From the NCBI RefSeq assembly GCF_028389875.1, contig NC_084665.1, positions 248,001 through 312,000 on the forward strand: a stretch of DNA of 64,000 bases, written 5' to 3'. The notes under the pieces are model-generated. The model did no database searches. It was not told the origin of the DNA and saw nothing but the letters and a program-made list of their open reading frames with translations. How positions within the stretch are numbered: the stretch's first letter is position 1; each line of letters begins with the position of its first letter. Of the stretch, positions 35,201 through 46,600 are shown in pieces. Origin of the DNA: Rhea pennata (Eukaryota; Chordata; Aves; Rheiformes; Rheidae). Made by a program: the position numbers and the translations under genes.

Positions 35201-36650
35201 ATCAGATTAAGCAGCTCTGGAGGATATTGGGTAGCTATGTCAGTTGTCCGACCCAATCCTGGATTTTCTCTGTTGGATTTCTTGTCCGAAAAACCTTGGA
35301 TTAAAAGGATGATATTTAAGGTAACCCCTTTCTCCCTGCACTCCTCCCCCCCCTCCCCTCCCAACCAAAGGAAACAAAACAAAACCAAAAAACCTTCACG
35401 CTTAGTGTAGGAATGGAAATCGTAAAAATTTGTCCTGTTTCCTCCTCTTCACAGGAAGGATTTTTTTTTTTTTCAATATGTTATGATTAAAACTGTTACT
35501 GTCTCTAGTTTAGAACATTCTCCATATGTTCGAAGATGGTTCAAATAACTCTAGTTTCTCTGATTAACTGGTAGCCATCTCTTAAGCTGCTTTCCATTGT
35601 GATATTAGAAAAGAAAGAGGGGTTATCTTTGCCCTGGTCATGCAGCAAGAGAGGGTCTGCATTTGAACATCTGAAGGCTCCACCTTTGTCTGTGAAATGC
35701 CTAAGCTACCTACTGTCAGGTGTTTGAGTGTTTGGGAAGTCTGACCTGTTTGTGTGGCCACCCTAGGCATACTTTATTAGCCGGTGTTGGAAACAGTGTA
35801 TGTATGTATGTATAGTGCTAGGTAAAACTTTTGTTCTGAACCAGTGTACCTGTTCTTATATCACAGCCTCTTTAAGATGAGGAGGAGCAGAAATAATATA
35901 TTTTGTAAGGGTTATCTGATCTCCAAGAAACTGGATGGTGCCTTTGAACACTGCAAAGACTTGTAAATACTTCAATCTGAAAAGTTTATGTTCTCAAAAA
36001 TTAAAAAAAAAAAAAAGCGGAATTTAGGATCGAAATCCCAGTTCAGCTAAATGAACTCTCGGCTGTTCTGTGATGTTTCTTTAAAACTTGGTGTCTCTTC
36101 TGGTGCAGCAAGGGAGCCTTAACAGTGATGCTATGGAGAGCTGAGCATGAAGTCTGCTCTTTTGCACCAGTTGCTCCAGAAAAGGCTGATGTCTCTTGCA
36201 TCAGTATGGACATCCTTTCGGCACAGTCCTGGAGTTCATTTCTACTGATGATTCTTTTAAAGTTGACTTTTCAGGTATTAACTTGTTAAGCCTATGCAAT
36301 AATATTTTACTCAAAGTAGTTATCTTAGCTACTTCCTCCAGGAAATGTGGAATGATCTTTGACTGTCTAAGTGTCTGCGATCTAATCATATAGAACAATC
36401 TGTTAATCTTCTTACCTTTTTTCTTTGTTTTCCTTTTTAGCTGCTGAGTCAGGAGACTGTGACAAAGGTTGTGCCCAAGTATAGCCTTGTTGTTGAACTT
36501 AGTGAGACAGGATCCTACAGAAGAAGCTTTCATGATCCCAGCGGAATGACGGTACCTTATGTTAGTGAGGCACATGAACACAATGGATATCTCTATCTGG
36601 GCTCCTTCCGATCTCCATTTATTTGTAGACTTAATCTTCAGCATGTTTAA
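23111..36650 (+). CDS. APMAP: APMAP, adipocyte plasma membrane-associated protein, complete coding sequence in nine exons
   Basis: Nine exons join in frame to a 415-residue protein (human 416). The N-terminus is cytosolic (MNEAEGLRQRRPLRPQV), followed by a single signal-anchor segment at about residues 40-60 (FRVTFLTLAVSLIIPLLGAI), giving a type II topology. A strictosidine-synthase-like six-bladed beta-propeller follows: LFTGTADGKILKIEDG, GRPLGIRVGPNNTLFVADAY, FVNDLTVTQDGRKIYFTDSS, NGVQLSPAEDFVLV, PGFPDNIRLSSSGGYWVA, and a closing HEHNGYLYLGSF. Asn160 in NNT matches the N-glycosylated site of the human protein. APMAP shows arylesterase activity in vitro and is linked to adipocyte differentiation and amyloid-precursor processing (established family knowledge). 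The start is fixed by the conserved MNEAEGLRQRRP start and its CpG island. All introns are GT-AG except the one after exon 6, which is GC-AG. It is head-to-tail with ACSS1 and tail-to-tail with CST7. Confidence 0.97.
23507..23533. repeat. Short (CCTGA/CCTGG)n tandem repeat in APMAP intron 1
   Basis: Five to six copies of a five-base unit, CCTGA or CCTGG, just downstream of the CpG island. A (GACC)n run at 23267-23280 lies 230 bases earlier. Confidence 0.8.
25594..25710 (+). CDS. APMAP: APMAP exon 2, signal-anchor segment
   Basis: Acceptor ttggcag ends at 25593 and donor gtgaag starts at 25711. It encodes STYSGKVFRVTF and the hydrophobic stretch up to VLLDCPIDPQPI; its hydrophobic run of about 20 residues is the only membrane segment of the protein. 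Confidence 0.95.
27112..27645 (-). mobile_element. CR1 LINE 3' fragment in APMAP intron 2
   Basis: On the plus strand the block starts with the reverse complement of a CR1 3' end (acaaaatggttgaggttggaaggaatc) and runs through the complement of the ORF2 C-terminus, including blocks like tctccagggaaagagactcc, gtaaagaagtttttcc and gggaagcccagaactgga. The element is therefore in minus orientation, antisense to APMAP. Many indels and stops show that it is older than the 12.7 kb copy. Confidence 0.9.
28455..28570 (+). CDS. APMAP: APMAP exon 3
   Basis: Acceptor ctccacag ends at 28454 and donor gtaagc starts at 28571. It encodes LKEPPILTGVLEPNTKLRKA and then ERLWEGQLVGPESIVNID, the linker leading into the first propeller blade. 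Confidence 0.95.
28792..28820. repeat. Poly(A)-rich run in APMAP intron 3
   Basis: An A-run of 18 bases (28796-28813) with flanking AAAG interruptions. No retroposon body was seen beside it. Confidence 0.85.
30842..30934 (+). CDS. APMAP: APMAP exon 4
   Basis: Acceptor gtctctgcag ends at 30841 and donor gtaagt starts at 30935. It encodes DVLFTGTADGKILKIEDG and then IQTIARIGHGPC, the first propeller blade. Confidence 0.95.
32966..32998. repeat. Alternating purine-pyrimidine GT/GC tract in APMAP intron 4
   Basis: GTGTGTGTGTG, then CGGTGCACGCGTGCGTGTGTGC: nearly perfect purine-pyrimidine alternation over 33 bases, about 100 bases before the exon 5 acceptor. Such tracts can adopt Z-DNA. Confidence 0.8.
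33102..33218 (+). CDS. APMAP: APMAP exon 5, with N-glycosylation sequon
   Basis: Acceptor tttctaag ends at 33101 and donor gtacga starts at 33219. It encodes TWEDEPTCGRPLGIRVGPNN and then TLFVADAYYGLYEINPDT. The NNT sequon falls at residue 160. Confidence 0.95.
34223..34397 (+). CDS. APMAP: APMAP exon 6, ends at a GC donor
   Basis: Acceptor gtaactag ends at 34222. It encodes ETKMLVSTKTLIEGQKLSF through FTDSSSKWQKRD to MEGTDDG plus two bases of Arg. The only junction that keeps the conserved Gly-Arg-Leu-Leu-Glu-Tyr frame is G|GCAAGT at 34397/34398. The nearest GT downstream, used as donor, would bring in a stop within three codons. Confidence 0.93.
34826..34960 (+). CDS. APMAP: APMAP exon 7
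   Basis: Acceptor cttgttag ends at 34825 and donor gtgagt starts at 34961. It encodes LLEYDTVTKEVKVLMVGLQ, then FPNGVQLSPAEDFVLVQETT and MARIR plus a split Arg. Confidence 0.95.
35128..35320 (+). CDS. APMAP: APMAP exon 8
   Basis: Acceptor actttcag ends at 35127 and donor gtaacc starts at 35321. It encodes YYVSGLMKGGADMFVENMPG, FPDNIRLSSSGGYWVAM, and a stretch ending LDFLSEKPWIKRMIFK. Confidence 0.95.
35798..35814. repeat. (GTAT)n microsatellite in APMAP intron 8
   Basis: About four copies of GTAT. Confidence 0.8.
36441..36650 (+). CDS. APMAP: APMAP exon 9, terminal coding exon
   Basis: Acceptor tttttag ends at 36440. It encodes LLSQETVTKVVPKYSLVVEL, then SETGSYRRSFHDPSG, VPYVSEAHEHNGYLYLGSFR and SPFICRLNLQHV, then TAA at 36648-36650. 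It closes the propeller. Confidence 0.96.
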   Translation: MLSQETVTKVVPKYSLVVELSETGSYRRSFHDPSGMTVPYVSEAHEHNGYLYLGSFRSPFICRLNLQHV

Positions 36651-37820
36651 TTGTACACCTATGATGAAGTGCCACTGGCTTTGATCCTCCAGAGGTGTGA
36701 AGGAAGCATGTGCTTGAGGCAATGTGTGACCCAGGAGGAAAAAGTGAAGATAGTATATGCAGAACTGTTCTATTGCCCTGGAAAAACATGAACAGCTTGC
36801 TGTTACCTATAATCTTCCTTGGTTTGGTTTGGCTGCTCCTGCTTTGAAATTGGTGTGCATAATATTAATGCCTGACTGAGAAGTGTTTTGGGGATCTTCA
36901 TATGGTTAAAGGCTTCTTAAATGAAAGCCATTGCTTTTCCTCCCCTAGCCCTGTTTGGAGCTATCTTAAACAGACTATAAGTCACCTTTAATGCAACTGT
37001 ATATCTTCTTACACTGGAAAGATCATTGGATTAATGATGTATAATTTGGATTGAAGAGATGTTTCATATTTGTTTCTTTGTTTTAGAAACTATTCTGTAG
37101 GAGTGATTACAGTGCATGTTCTAATGTCATACTATGGTGCTGTGGTAGAGGCAGCAACATCCAGAACATAGATAGAAATCTAGTTGTATCACTCAAGTCT
37201 CTTCAATTCCAGCCTGTGTAATCAATATCTGAAACTACACTTGACTGTTAATCAATGTGCAGAATCTAATTTGATCATTGTCTGTGGAGTCTTTTGTTTC
37301 TTCATAGCATTATAGTGGAAAATGAGTGAAAGTTGTGCTTTTATATGGTATCAAAGACCAGTGGGTTTAAAACGGTTCACCTGCATAACTGTTTCTTCCG
37401 TGGTTGCCAGGTCCTGTAAGTTTCCTGTTGGTTGTGTAAGTGACCTGCCCAGAGAGTCATAGGATGGAAGAGGGTCAGCCCCAGGAACCCTCTTCCGTAT
37501 GCTCTTTTTGGAGAAATGGTAGAGCTTTTGGGAAGGATGGTGTCTTAGGATGGATGTGAAGTGAAAGTGCTCCTGCAGATTCTAGTCTGATAGTGGATGA
37601 GGAGGGCCTCGTTTAAAATCTTAGTATGTAGTAATAGCTGCTGGATGCTTCCTGACATGTCCAGAGGAAATCATTTACTTTATATGTAGATTAATAGAAG
37701 GTTACAGGTGTGTTCTGTAAGAGAAATAAATCCAGAGCATGCTTTTTTCTTTCGTAACTGTGAAGAGAAACTTTTTTTTGTTCACATCTTGAATAAATAC
37801 ATTTTCATCTTATATAAGAG
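36651..37820 (+). other. APMAP: APMAP 3' UTR
   Basis: AT-rich non-coding sequence follows the stop. Two AATAAA hexamers, at 37725-37730 and 37792-37797, lie within 70 bases of each other, which suggests cleavage near 37.75-37.82 kb. The end is inferred. Confidence 0.6.
37792..37797 (+). promoter_or_regulatory. APMAP: Candidate APMAP poly(A) signal
   Basis: An AATAAA about 1.1 kb after the APMAP stop, with a second AATAAA at 37725-37730. No other gene on this strand explains them. Confidence 0.55.
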
Positions 37821-39814
37821 CTAAAGGTAACGAAGATGGAAGGGGTTATGATATGCAGTTGCTAAAAAGCTGAGTGACTTAGTGAATTGATTCCTGCTCT
37901 AGGATTAAAGTCTTGGCTGCTCTCTCCTTTTCTGCCACTGGGTGATAGTCAAAGATAGATTTGCTCTATTCCTCAACTCATGTCCTGTAAAAAAGGAAAT
38001 AATCAAGATTTACTTGATACATAATGAACAGCACCACTGCTTTTTCTGGCTTTCTGTGCTTGTCTTTGTTAATGGGAGGGATATGCAAGTGTAAGCGATT
38101 CTCTTCTGCTGGCGCTTCTGTCACCTTGTGCTATAAAGTCTGCATTACCACCAGCACTGCAGTAGCCCTGTGGTGTATAGGTGATGCTCGCTTTATCAGG
38201 CTGACTTGCCCTGTAACAGGCTACAGGATGATCACTTGCTCTCAAGTCTACCTGCTTTATCTGGCAGCTTCTGGACTTAGAAGGAAGCTGTCTGAGAGAA
38301 GGATGAAGTCTGGCAGAAGGGTTGCTGCAGGTTCTGACCTTGGATGCAGCTCCGCTTTATCTTAACAGTTGGTGGACAGAGACTGAGTATGAAAGTTAGT
38401 GTGGTTGATGCTTCCTGGTAATAGATGTGTCCAGCCCAAAAACACCCCTGGCCCCTAAAATTAAAAGGAGGCTATTTACTGTCATGATGGGTGCAGCATT
38501 GGTTGTGGACCCGGATGGAATTGCAGTATCAAGTAGAGGTGTCAGTGTGCAGTTTTAAGGATCTCTGGATGTGTGTCTGAGCACAGGATCTCCATACCTC
38601 CAGCTGAAGGAGCCCCAGAGTATGCAGAGGCTAAAAGTAGTACCTCTCCTGTGTTTAGGAGGTTCTGGTTCTTGTTTCTGGTACAGGGTTGGATCCTGCC
38701 AGCCCATCTTTGGTATGCAGAAGTAGAATGGTCTGCTCTCTGTAGCTGCAGAACCCAGACAAGAGGAGGACTGATGGACATGCAGCTTGTTCATTGCTTA
38801 GCATGAGGGGTCATGAGAGCAGTATTTTCATGGAAGCTCATTACTTTTAATTACTGAGAGTTCCTTCTCAAATGCAATCCTTGCAGAGTAATACCAGCAG
38901 CATTAAAATGCCTGTAGAACACTGGCATAAATTCCTCTTGGTGCTAGTGTTAGGACTGCTTTTTTGGGTTCATTCCACTTTCACAGAAGCATGAGGCAAT
39001 GATATGTTACAGTTGCAGATGGCTGTTGACACACCTACCTTGAGCAACAGAGAAGGCTGGGAGAAAACCCGCTCTGTCTTCTCTTGCTTGATAATAGCAG
39101 TGCAGAAATGTAACACCTGTCCAGCTTGGCAGCTAGTTCTTTAGTGTGGACTCATTGACCTTTCTGGAAGAAGCAGGAGCAGTTACAGTAATGTCTAAAG
39201 AGCTTGCCAGGGTAAGATTGTTTTGGGTTGCAGGAGAAGGAAGATGTAGCTCTCTAAGAAGGGAGGAAGACCTCTCTGCACAACTCAGAGCATCTGAGGG
39301 TGCTTCTGTGCTTTTCCCAAGCTTCTCCTGGGACTACTTTGAAGAACAAATGGGGTGTGGGACTGGAGAGCAGTGCCTACTCTCCTGAAGGGTTTGAGGA
39401 AGTATGTGCTTCAGCACACACCCCTGCACTAAAACAGCCTATAGAAAAGGGACTGAGCTGGGATACACAATGGCTGTGCATTTTAAAGGTGTGTTCTGTA
39501 ATTGTGCTGGGAGAGAAGGGAAATAGTGATGTTTTGTTGCAGAATAGATGTTGCTGAAGAGTAGAAGTACCTAGAAGATTTTACTGCAGCTATTTAAAAT
39601 GCTATTCCCCAGCTCACTGCCCTGCCCCTATGTATAGCAGAACCTGTGGAAGATGACTCAAGCACACACAACACTCCTGTGCAAAAGTTGGTATCTCAGT
39701 GTAAATGGCTGATGAAAGTGGATTTGTGCTAAGGCTTTGCAATCAACTCGCTTTAAATTTGAGTCTGCTTTGGGTCAATTACCCTTCCAAATGGGGTGTT
39801 GGCCTCCAGCCTTT

Positions 39815-39986
39815 GAGGGTGATTGAGCACTGGAACCAACTGTCCAGAGAAGTTGTGGAGTCTCCATCCCTGGAGATACTCAAAAGCTGTCTGGAGAGGG
39901 CCCTGGGTAACGAACTCTAGGTGACCATGCTTAAGCAGATGATCTTCAGAGGTGCCTTCCAACCTCAAATACTCTGTGATTCTATG
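39815..39986 (+). mobile_element. CR1 LINE 3' tail fragment
   Basis: About 170 bases resembling the end of CR1: an [23 protein letters not shown] coding remnant, then a stop, then UTR (ggtgccttccaacctcaaat) ending in ctgtgattctatg. It is in plus orientation and severely 5'-truncated. Confidence 0.88.
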
Positions 39987-42980
39987 CAAACTTCTGGATC
40001 TGTTTGCTCAGTGATCACAGTAGAGATCTTGTGAACCTTCACTCTCTGACCTCCTTATCAAATTTGTTTAAATAAAGCAAGTGCTGTAAAGGAATAACTA
40101 TGCTGAGTGCAATTCATTTGCTAATACTTCTAGAGTAGAGACTGAAAAATTTATAGTGACCTGAATGCAACACTCGTTTCCCCCTGGTCAGCAGAAGTCA
40201 TGTCTCCTCATCTAGCTGTTGCCACAAAGTCAAACCTAGCCTTGCTTCTGTGCAGCTGCATACATGACTCCCCAGCTGTCTAAGGGTCCTGGAAGACAGT
40301 GAGATTATGAAGTCAGGTGCAACTGGTGTACACAGGCTTTTCAAGTCCCTAATGTGGGGTTGCTGATGTGAAAAGACTGCCAAGTGGTGAGTCTGTCAGT
40401 CAGAGATGCTTTATTTTGGTGGCAGGCAGGTTGTTTCGTAGGTAAGTGAAAAGTAGGGGCGTGAGGAGCAACTCTAATGTCCAGCCTGTCCCTGGGAAAC
40501 TACTGCTCAGCAGAGCTTGTAAGCAAATAGAGATCCCAGTCTAGGAGTCTGCAGATCACCAGGAATGCTGAAGCTCTGGTGAAATGCAGGCTAGCTTGCT
40601 TTTTTTTGTGTGTGCATAGGACTCCTCAGTGCACAGTCAGTCTCTTCCTGCAGCAGAAATGTTGAGGAATACTTGTCTATATAAGGCTAAGAATCCTCTT
40701 GAGTAGATGAACTAAGAAGTACTGTGGGCATTGAGCACATGGTGCTTCTGGTACGCTAGAGAGAGAACTGAAGCCAAAGCAAGCTACGCCCTCAGTTTGT
40801 TCTTAATAGTCCTGCACCCACTGATCCCGGTGAAGCATCGTCTTTGGTTGTCTTTGGAAGCTCTTAATGCCACTGCTGGGGCTGTTCTTCTTTTATGCAG
40901 CTTCTGGAACTGGCAGAAGCAGCTTACTCTTCTGTCCTGAGGCTGTAAATCTTCACTAGATGTATTTATTTAGCTGATTTATCCTGGAGAAAAGTATGTG
41001 CCTTGGTACCCCGGAATAGATGTCAGAGCCTCAGCAAGCTCTGCAGGGTATGAACTCCCTGGAGTCAACTGATGAACAGTTAACCTTGGTATAAATTTTA
41101 ACGAAGATGTCTCTTGGGCAGAGACATGGGCTTGAATGCTTTCATTGTGATTAAATGCTTTTTAGCTGCAGTTCTTTAGGTCAGTGCTAGCATTATCCTT
41201 CTGATGTGGGACTATTTAATTGCCCAGATCCTTCTCTAGCAGTGCTCTGGAGTGGTACTGAGAGCTTAGTCACCTTTAGCTCTGCTCCTTTCTTTTGTGC
41301 TTATGGTAACTTTGTTATCTACCTGGATATGATGGATGCTGCTACTTCAGTGTTGCTTGTTTATTATAGTGTTACAGTAAATACTTTGCTGTGATTGTAA
41401 ATGTGGGGCTGACCTGTCTTTCTCCCTCAGAAGATGCTTGGCTGCTGCTGCACTGAGTTGATTACAGTGAGCTCATCTGTTTTGCAGTGTCTGCTGGGAA
41501 TAGTTTTATGTAAAACATGTAGCTGTTCTTTGCTTCCAAAGAAGCCTGTTTGGATAGAGATTCAGAGAGTACTGTGTTTTCCTCAGAAGAACAGCAAGAG
41601 CACATTGAGTTTGTCGGTTTGCATGATGCCAGGTGTGTCTAGCTTTAAGGTTTTGCTTCTTTAATACATCAGGCACTGATTCAATGAGGAGGCTAAGAGA
41701 TTAAGCCTCTTATGCAAGGTGCTTGAAAGTTCACACATGGTAGACTGTTCTGGGTTGTGCTTATCTACCTGCTTGAATCTCTGCACTGACCTAAGCTGAC
41801 TGTGTACATTCCTCTTCCCTCACTGTGGCATGTAGAAAGGCTGATTTAATCTGTTACTTTGTTATAGGCTGTCATGTTGGCTAAAGGAAGAAACAGAAAT
41901 CTGTCTGGTCCGTCCTGGGCCAGCGCTGGCTGGAGCTGTCAGTTTAGTAGGAAGCCTTTGGCATTGCTGCTATGTGAAACACCCAGTTGAAATAGAAGAG
42001 AGATGAGGCCATTGCAACCCCTTTGAGGTGCACAGAGTGGTTCCTGGGATGAGTTGGCTTCTTGCCCTCTTAAACTCAGCTGTGGCTTAACTTTCCTGCT
42101 CTGTGTCCACCTTTCCAAAGTTGGATCTGTTGTTCCTTGTCTCCAGCTTCAGGCAGTTAAAGTGGCTTATGTGATAGATGAGTATAGTGCCACACTATGT
42201 CCATCCATGGCCCTTTTGAAGGTTTCTTCTGAGCACTCCTTTTGTCCAGCTGAGACTCTCCCTACCACAAAGATGTGATGCAGCACAGCTGCCTCTCCAG
42301 AACTGGCTAAATTTGAGCCACTGCTGTGCATCACCTGTGCCACTCATGCCTCACAAGTGAGATTTATTAAGCAGAGCTTGAGACTTGCCCAGCCTGCAAA
42401 GGCATGCTATGGGATTGCTTAAACTAGAGACCTCAACTGTGCTGTCAATAGATCTACCTGTTGTAAGAGACCTGGCCCTTGGCCTGGAGCCCTCAGTGGT
42501 ATTTTTGGACTGAAGAGTAGTTCGAAAGGTTGAAAGTGGAGGTACTGCTGCTAACAAGAGCTGCAAGAGAGCTGCAGCAAGGCAACAATTGTCAGGAGAA
42601 ATAGGGGGATTGTGGAAATGTCTTAAACTTATAGTTTAAGTCACAGCCCTATCCACTTGTGAGTGCTGGTCTTCCAGTTATGGGTCTTAGTGATGTATAA
42701 GCAATAATCTGTCCATGCATGAAGAGAGAAGGCTGAAGTAATAGTAGATACTGACTGAAACCAGGCCATCATTCTCCTAAACTTGAATAAAAGTTGTGGG
42801 CAATCAGAAATTGAATATCTGCTATGAACCTGAATGAAACTTCATTACTTAACATCAGCAAAAATTTGATTTGGGAGCATGATTGCGTTTATTCCTCTGT
42901 GTTTGTCATGATGCCCTTCCATAGAACAGATTAGCTTTTGCTTAAAGTAGAAGTACTAGCTAATTATTTCTTAGCTGTTC

Positions 42981-42995
42981 GTGTGTGTGTGTGTG
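42981..42995. repeat. (GT)n microsatellite
   Basis: About seven GT dinucleotides in the APMAP-CST7 spacer. Confidence 0.8.
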
Positions 42996-43107
42996 GTTCT
43001 CAAAACAGCCTCATCCATCCTCTTGTCTTGAGGCAAGATCAACTCTATCTTACTTGTTTCTGGCAGGTGTATCTAATCTTTTCTGTAGCACTGGAGACTC
43101 TTAGGGT

Positions 43108-43594
43108 TTTATTTTAGTTTTCTGTGCGAGTATATCCCTGGGCAAATTATTGCGCTGTTATAAAGCTCTCCTCACTGTTGAAGTCATGTGTGGTGTAGTT
43201 TAGATTTGTTTACTTTGTGGCTGCATGAAGAGCTGTCAGAACAAACAAGTCTAACAAATCTTTCTGGGTCTGTCCATGATACTTGGACACATTTCAGGCA
43301 AAGATGGCAGATGGTTCTCTAGTGAATGAGTGATAACAAGTTCTCGTGCAGTTTAGTTTTAGACAAACAAAAATATGCAGCTGGATAGCAGTGAATTCAG
43401 TCAAACAGGTCTTTTTAGCCACCCAGATCTTGAGCATCTTCCTCAGGAAAAAATCATGTGCTTTGAAACAAAAGCTTGGTGGCAATTCTGTACAGCTGTT
43501 CTCTAGCTCAGTTTTGACCTCAGCAACCCAAGCAAGGAAAAGCTCTCTGTAAAAATTCTCCCTGTGAGTCACATTCTTGCAGGTGAAAGGTGAA
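43108..43594 (-). other. CST7: CST7 3' UTR (end inferred)
   Basis: Minus-strand sequence after the stop contains a candidate AATAAA at 43113-43108, and another at 42893-42888. The first would give a UTR of about 490 bases. Confidence 0.45.
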
Positions 43595-43672
43595 TCAGTG
43601 ACAAAGAGCAATAGAAACCTGTGTTTTATGTAACCAAGGCATCATCCAGACCTCAAAATAGCACCACAGCAC
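43595..43672 (-). CDS. CST7: CST7 exon 4, terminal coding exon
   Basis: Acceptor atttgcag precedes 43672. It encodes VLWCYFEVWMMPWLHKTQVS then IALCH and TGA (43597-43595). The Cys-Tyr-x-Glu-Val-Trp stretch, Pro-Trp and the final Cys-His match the end of cystatin F, so the short exon is well supported. Confidence 0.92.
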   Translation of the reverse strand: MLWCYFEVWMMPWLHKTQVSIALCH

Positions 43673-46600
43673 CTGCAAATAAAAGAGGAATTGGTGACTA
43701 GGTTGAACCAACTGTGCCAGTTCTCGGCCTTGGTGGCCACGTTGAGGCAGGAGAAAACTGCATCTCTTCTTCCACCCCTTTTCTCCCAGGACAGGTACTA
43801 TTTGCCAAGTAATAGTATCTTACTGGGGAGGGCCCAGTAAGGATTCATTCCACCCTGCTGCTCAGGAAATCTCAAGATTTCCCGCCTATTCCGCTTCTAT
43901 GCAACTTCACCCTGCTATCCAGGAACAGGCGGCGTGGGTCAAATGGCTGTGCCTGGCTCAACTCCTTCCAGCCAGGAGCTGGTCCTGGATGTAGGTGAGA
44001 TGCTATGCTGCTTATATTGGTAAATTTTGCTCACTCCACCTGGCTCTGCCCAGAAAAGTCTTGTGTATCTATGGGGACCTGGCAGAGCTAGTCTGTAAAG
44101 TGACTGTGCAGCTAGAATCACCAAGAGTTGTGTGCAGTTACTGAGTACCCCGAAGAAAGTGGACACGTACTTGCTGCAACTTTTTCTTCTTCTGGAATTT
44201 GCAGCTGTCCAGGTTGGAGTGCTGCCTCTTCTCACACACCGTACGTCCAATTTCCACCTGTAGCATGTACTTCAGTCCTCTGACAATCTAGAGAAAGTAG
44301 TGTATTACTTTAATGGCAATGGGAAGAGGCAGAGAAAGGGATGCTAAAATAGAATTTTGGCTAGGGATCAAGTGCTACATCTATGAGTTGTGTGTGATGT
44401 TGCGGGTAGAGGTGTCTTGCATTGAGTTGCTGTGGGAAATAACTCTCCTGCACAGCAATTGAATGAGATAAAGGGACACGTGCTGTTATTTTTGGCAAGC
44501 ATTCCTAGCAGTCCTGAGCAGGATGAGGGCTCCCACATCCTGGGTGTTCTGTGGCAGGGTCAATTGCTAAATAGTTTGGAAGAGCAATGGGATTCTGGGC
44601 TGTTCTTACCTGCACCATGGCTTTGTTTATTTGCAATTCTTTAAACAGAAAGAGGTCATTGGAACTGTTGTTGTATCGGTAAACGCCAAAGCGAGCCGCC
44701 TTGCGAACGCCAGGATTGTTAGTGTTCATGGGGACAGGGAAGCCAGGTTTCGTGGTTGAATGAGGTGGTGGTACGTACACAGCTAGAACAACACAAAACA
44801 TGAGCACAGAATGTTTCTTATATGTGTTCAGGCCTCTGAACCAAAGCTAAGTCTTCATACCTGTCCTGTGCACCTGTGCTTCAGGAAAGCTCTGGTTACC
44901 TCTACTGCAAAGTATCTTTTTTGCGTGTGTGTGTTTGAAATGGGGAAATAAACCTGTGGGATGAAGTGACAGGAAAAAGATCATTGACTCTGCTAGAAGT
45001 GATAGAGCTCAGATTAGTTTAGAGAAACCAGAATGAAATAAATATTTAGGACATTTCTGGTCCAATTCCCTGTTCAAAGCAGGACCATTTTTGAAGCTAG
45101 TTCTAAAGGTAGATCCTGTTGCTCAGGGTATGGTATAGTTTTGATAACTTGTCAAATACTGTCTGCCAGAGCCTTGCTGCTCTCATCTCGCATGCCAAGG
45201 TTGATTTGTCACACTTGTGCTTCTTCCCTCCCTGCAATGCTTTGGCAGCATCTTGAGGCTCTTATCTCAGAGGGATTGTGTAGTAATGGGAGGGGAAGGG
45301 AGAAAGACACCTTCCTTCAACATGCCAATGATAGAGAGGGGCAGGGCAGACCCTGGGGCAGAGCTGGTTCTAGCTCTTCACTGTCCTGGCGGTGGACAGC
45401 TTTGGGCAACTGTTGCACTGAACCAAGTGCTAAGGACCACCTTATCACAGCCATGAAGCAGAGGGACAAGATGCAAAGGAAATGGAGATGGAAGAAAAAA
45501 AAATCATGATCTTTCAAGTTCATGAGTGCTTCTCTCCATGCAGCACTTAGTGTCAGCTGTGCAGCTAATTGTCTTACCTCCCTGCCTGCCCCACTCATCT
45601 TTTCAATAATTCGAAAGATGCCTGAAGCTAACAGTTGATGCAGATATTTCTTCCCTTTATACTCCCTCATAACCTTCCCCACACACTTCTGTAATAGAAA
45701 CAAGAGGAAGAAATCCTCAACCTATGCAAGTTGTAGCATAACCACTGCTTATGCCAGGACCTACCAGCTCAGGGGATGGCCCTTGGAGTTTGTTGTAAAT
45801 GTGTGTGCAGCTGCACATACATACACTTGCATGCAGATCTTATACTAATTTACTGTGAAAGTCAAGCTCTTTATCACCTCCAGCTCTTTTTTCACACACG
45901 AATCTCTCACTAACAGCCAACAGCAGAGCATAACCTGTGTCTTCAAGCTAGTTTCTACTGAGAAAAATAACTAGCTTATCTTATTCCATAGTAGAAGTCT
46001 TGCGTGTGACCTAGACTCTATTTAAATAAAAAAAAAAAAAGAGAGAGAGAGAGAGAGAGAGCATGTGTACCACCATGAACATAGGTTAAAATTTCAGCTT
46101 TCAGGTTGGTTATGTACATCCTAGTTTACATCATCGTGTCCTCCCCTGCAGATTGTATTGGCTACTTCCGATTGTAACACTGCTTGGTGATTATAGTGCT
46201 TAACATGCAAAAGAGAGACTGAGTTCCCCTTTCCTCTTCAACTGAAGGATGTCTACAGGCACATCTCTTCTTCCTGGCCAATACCCCAGCTACCATGAGT
46301 TGCCAAACTCCTCAACTTAATGAGGCTCATGTTTTCATGCAGTTGGTATCTGTGAGACATAGGCCGTATGTCTCAGAGTAGGTTTCTGCAAATGGTGTGG
46401 AGTGACAAACTCTCATGTCTCACATCTCTGTTCTGGGATGAGACCTGGCAGTGTTGGCTCACCTACCAACCCAGAATCCCCTGGTAGGTCCTGAGACTAT
46501 TCTCTAGAGGATATTCCTCCCCCACTGCAGCAAAAGTGGGATTAAAGAGTTGCAGAGACTCGAAGAGGCTAGTGCTGAGGGCCTTCCTCAGGCAGTGCAT

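Larger units (their letters stand above)
37821..43107. other. Intergenic region between convergent APMAP and CST7
   Basis: No exon with recognisable protein similarity is visible on either strand. It contains one CR1 3' tail (39815-39986) and a short (GT)n run at 42981-42995. The remaining open frames are short and unsupported. Confidence 0.6.

Noticed and set aside
34961..35410. 149-codon plus-strand open frame
   Set aside because: This is APMAP exon 8 read through into the introns on both sides, not a separate gene.
36201..36722. 173-codon minus-strand open frame
   Set aside because: Antisense shadow of APMAP exon 9 and its flanks.
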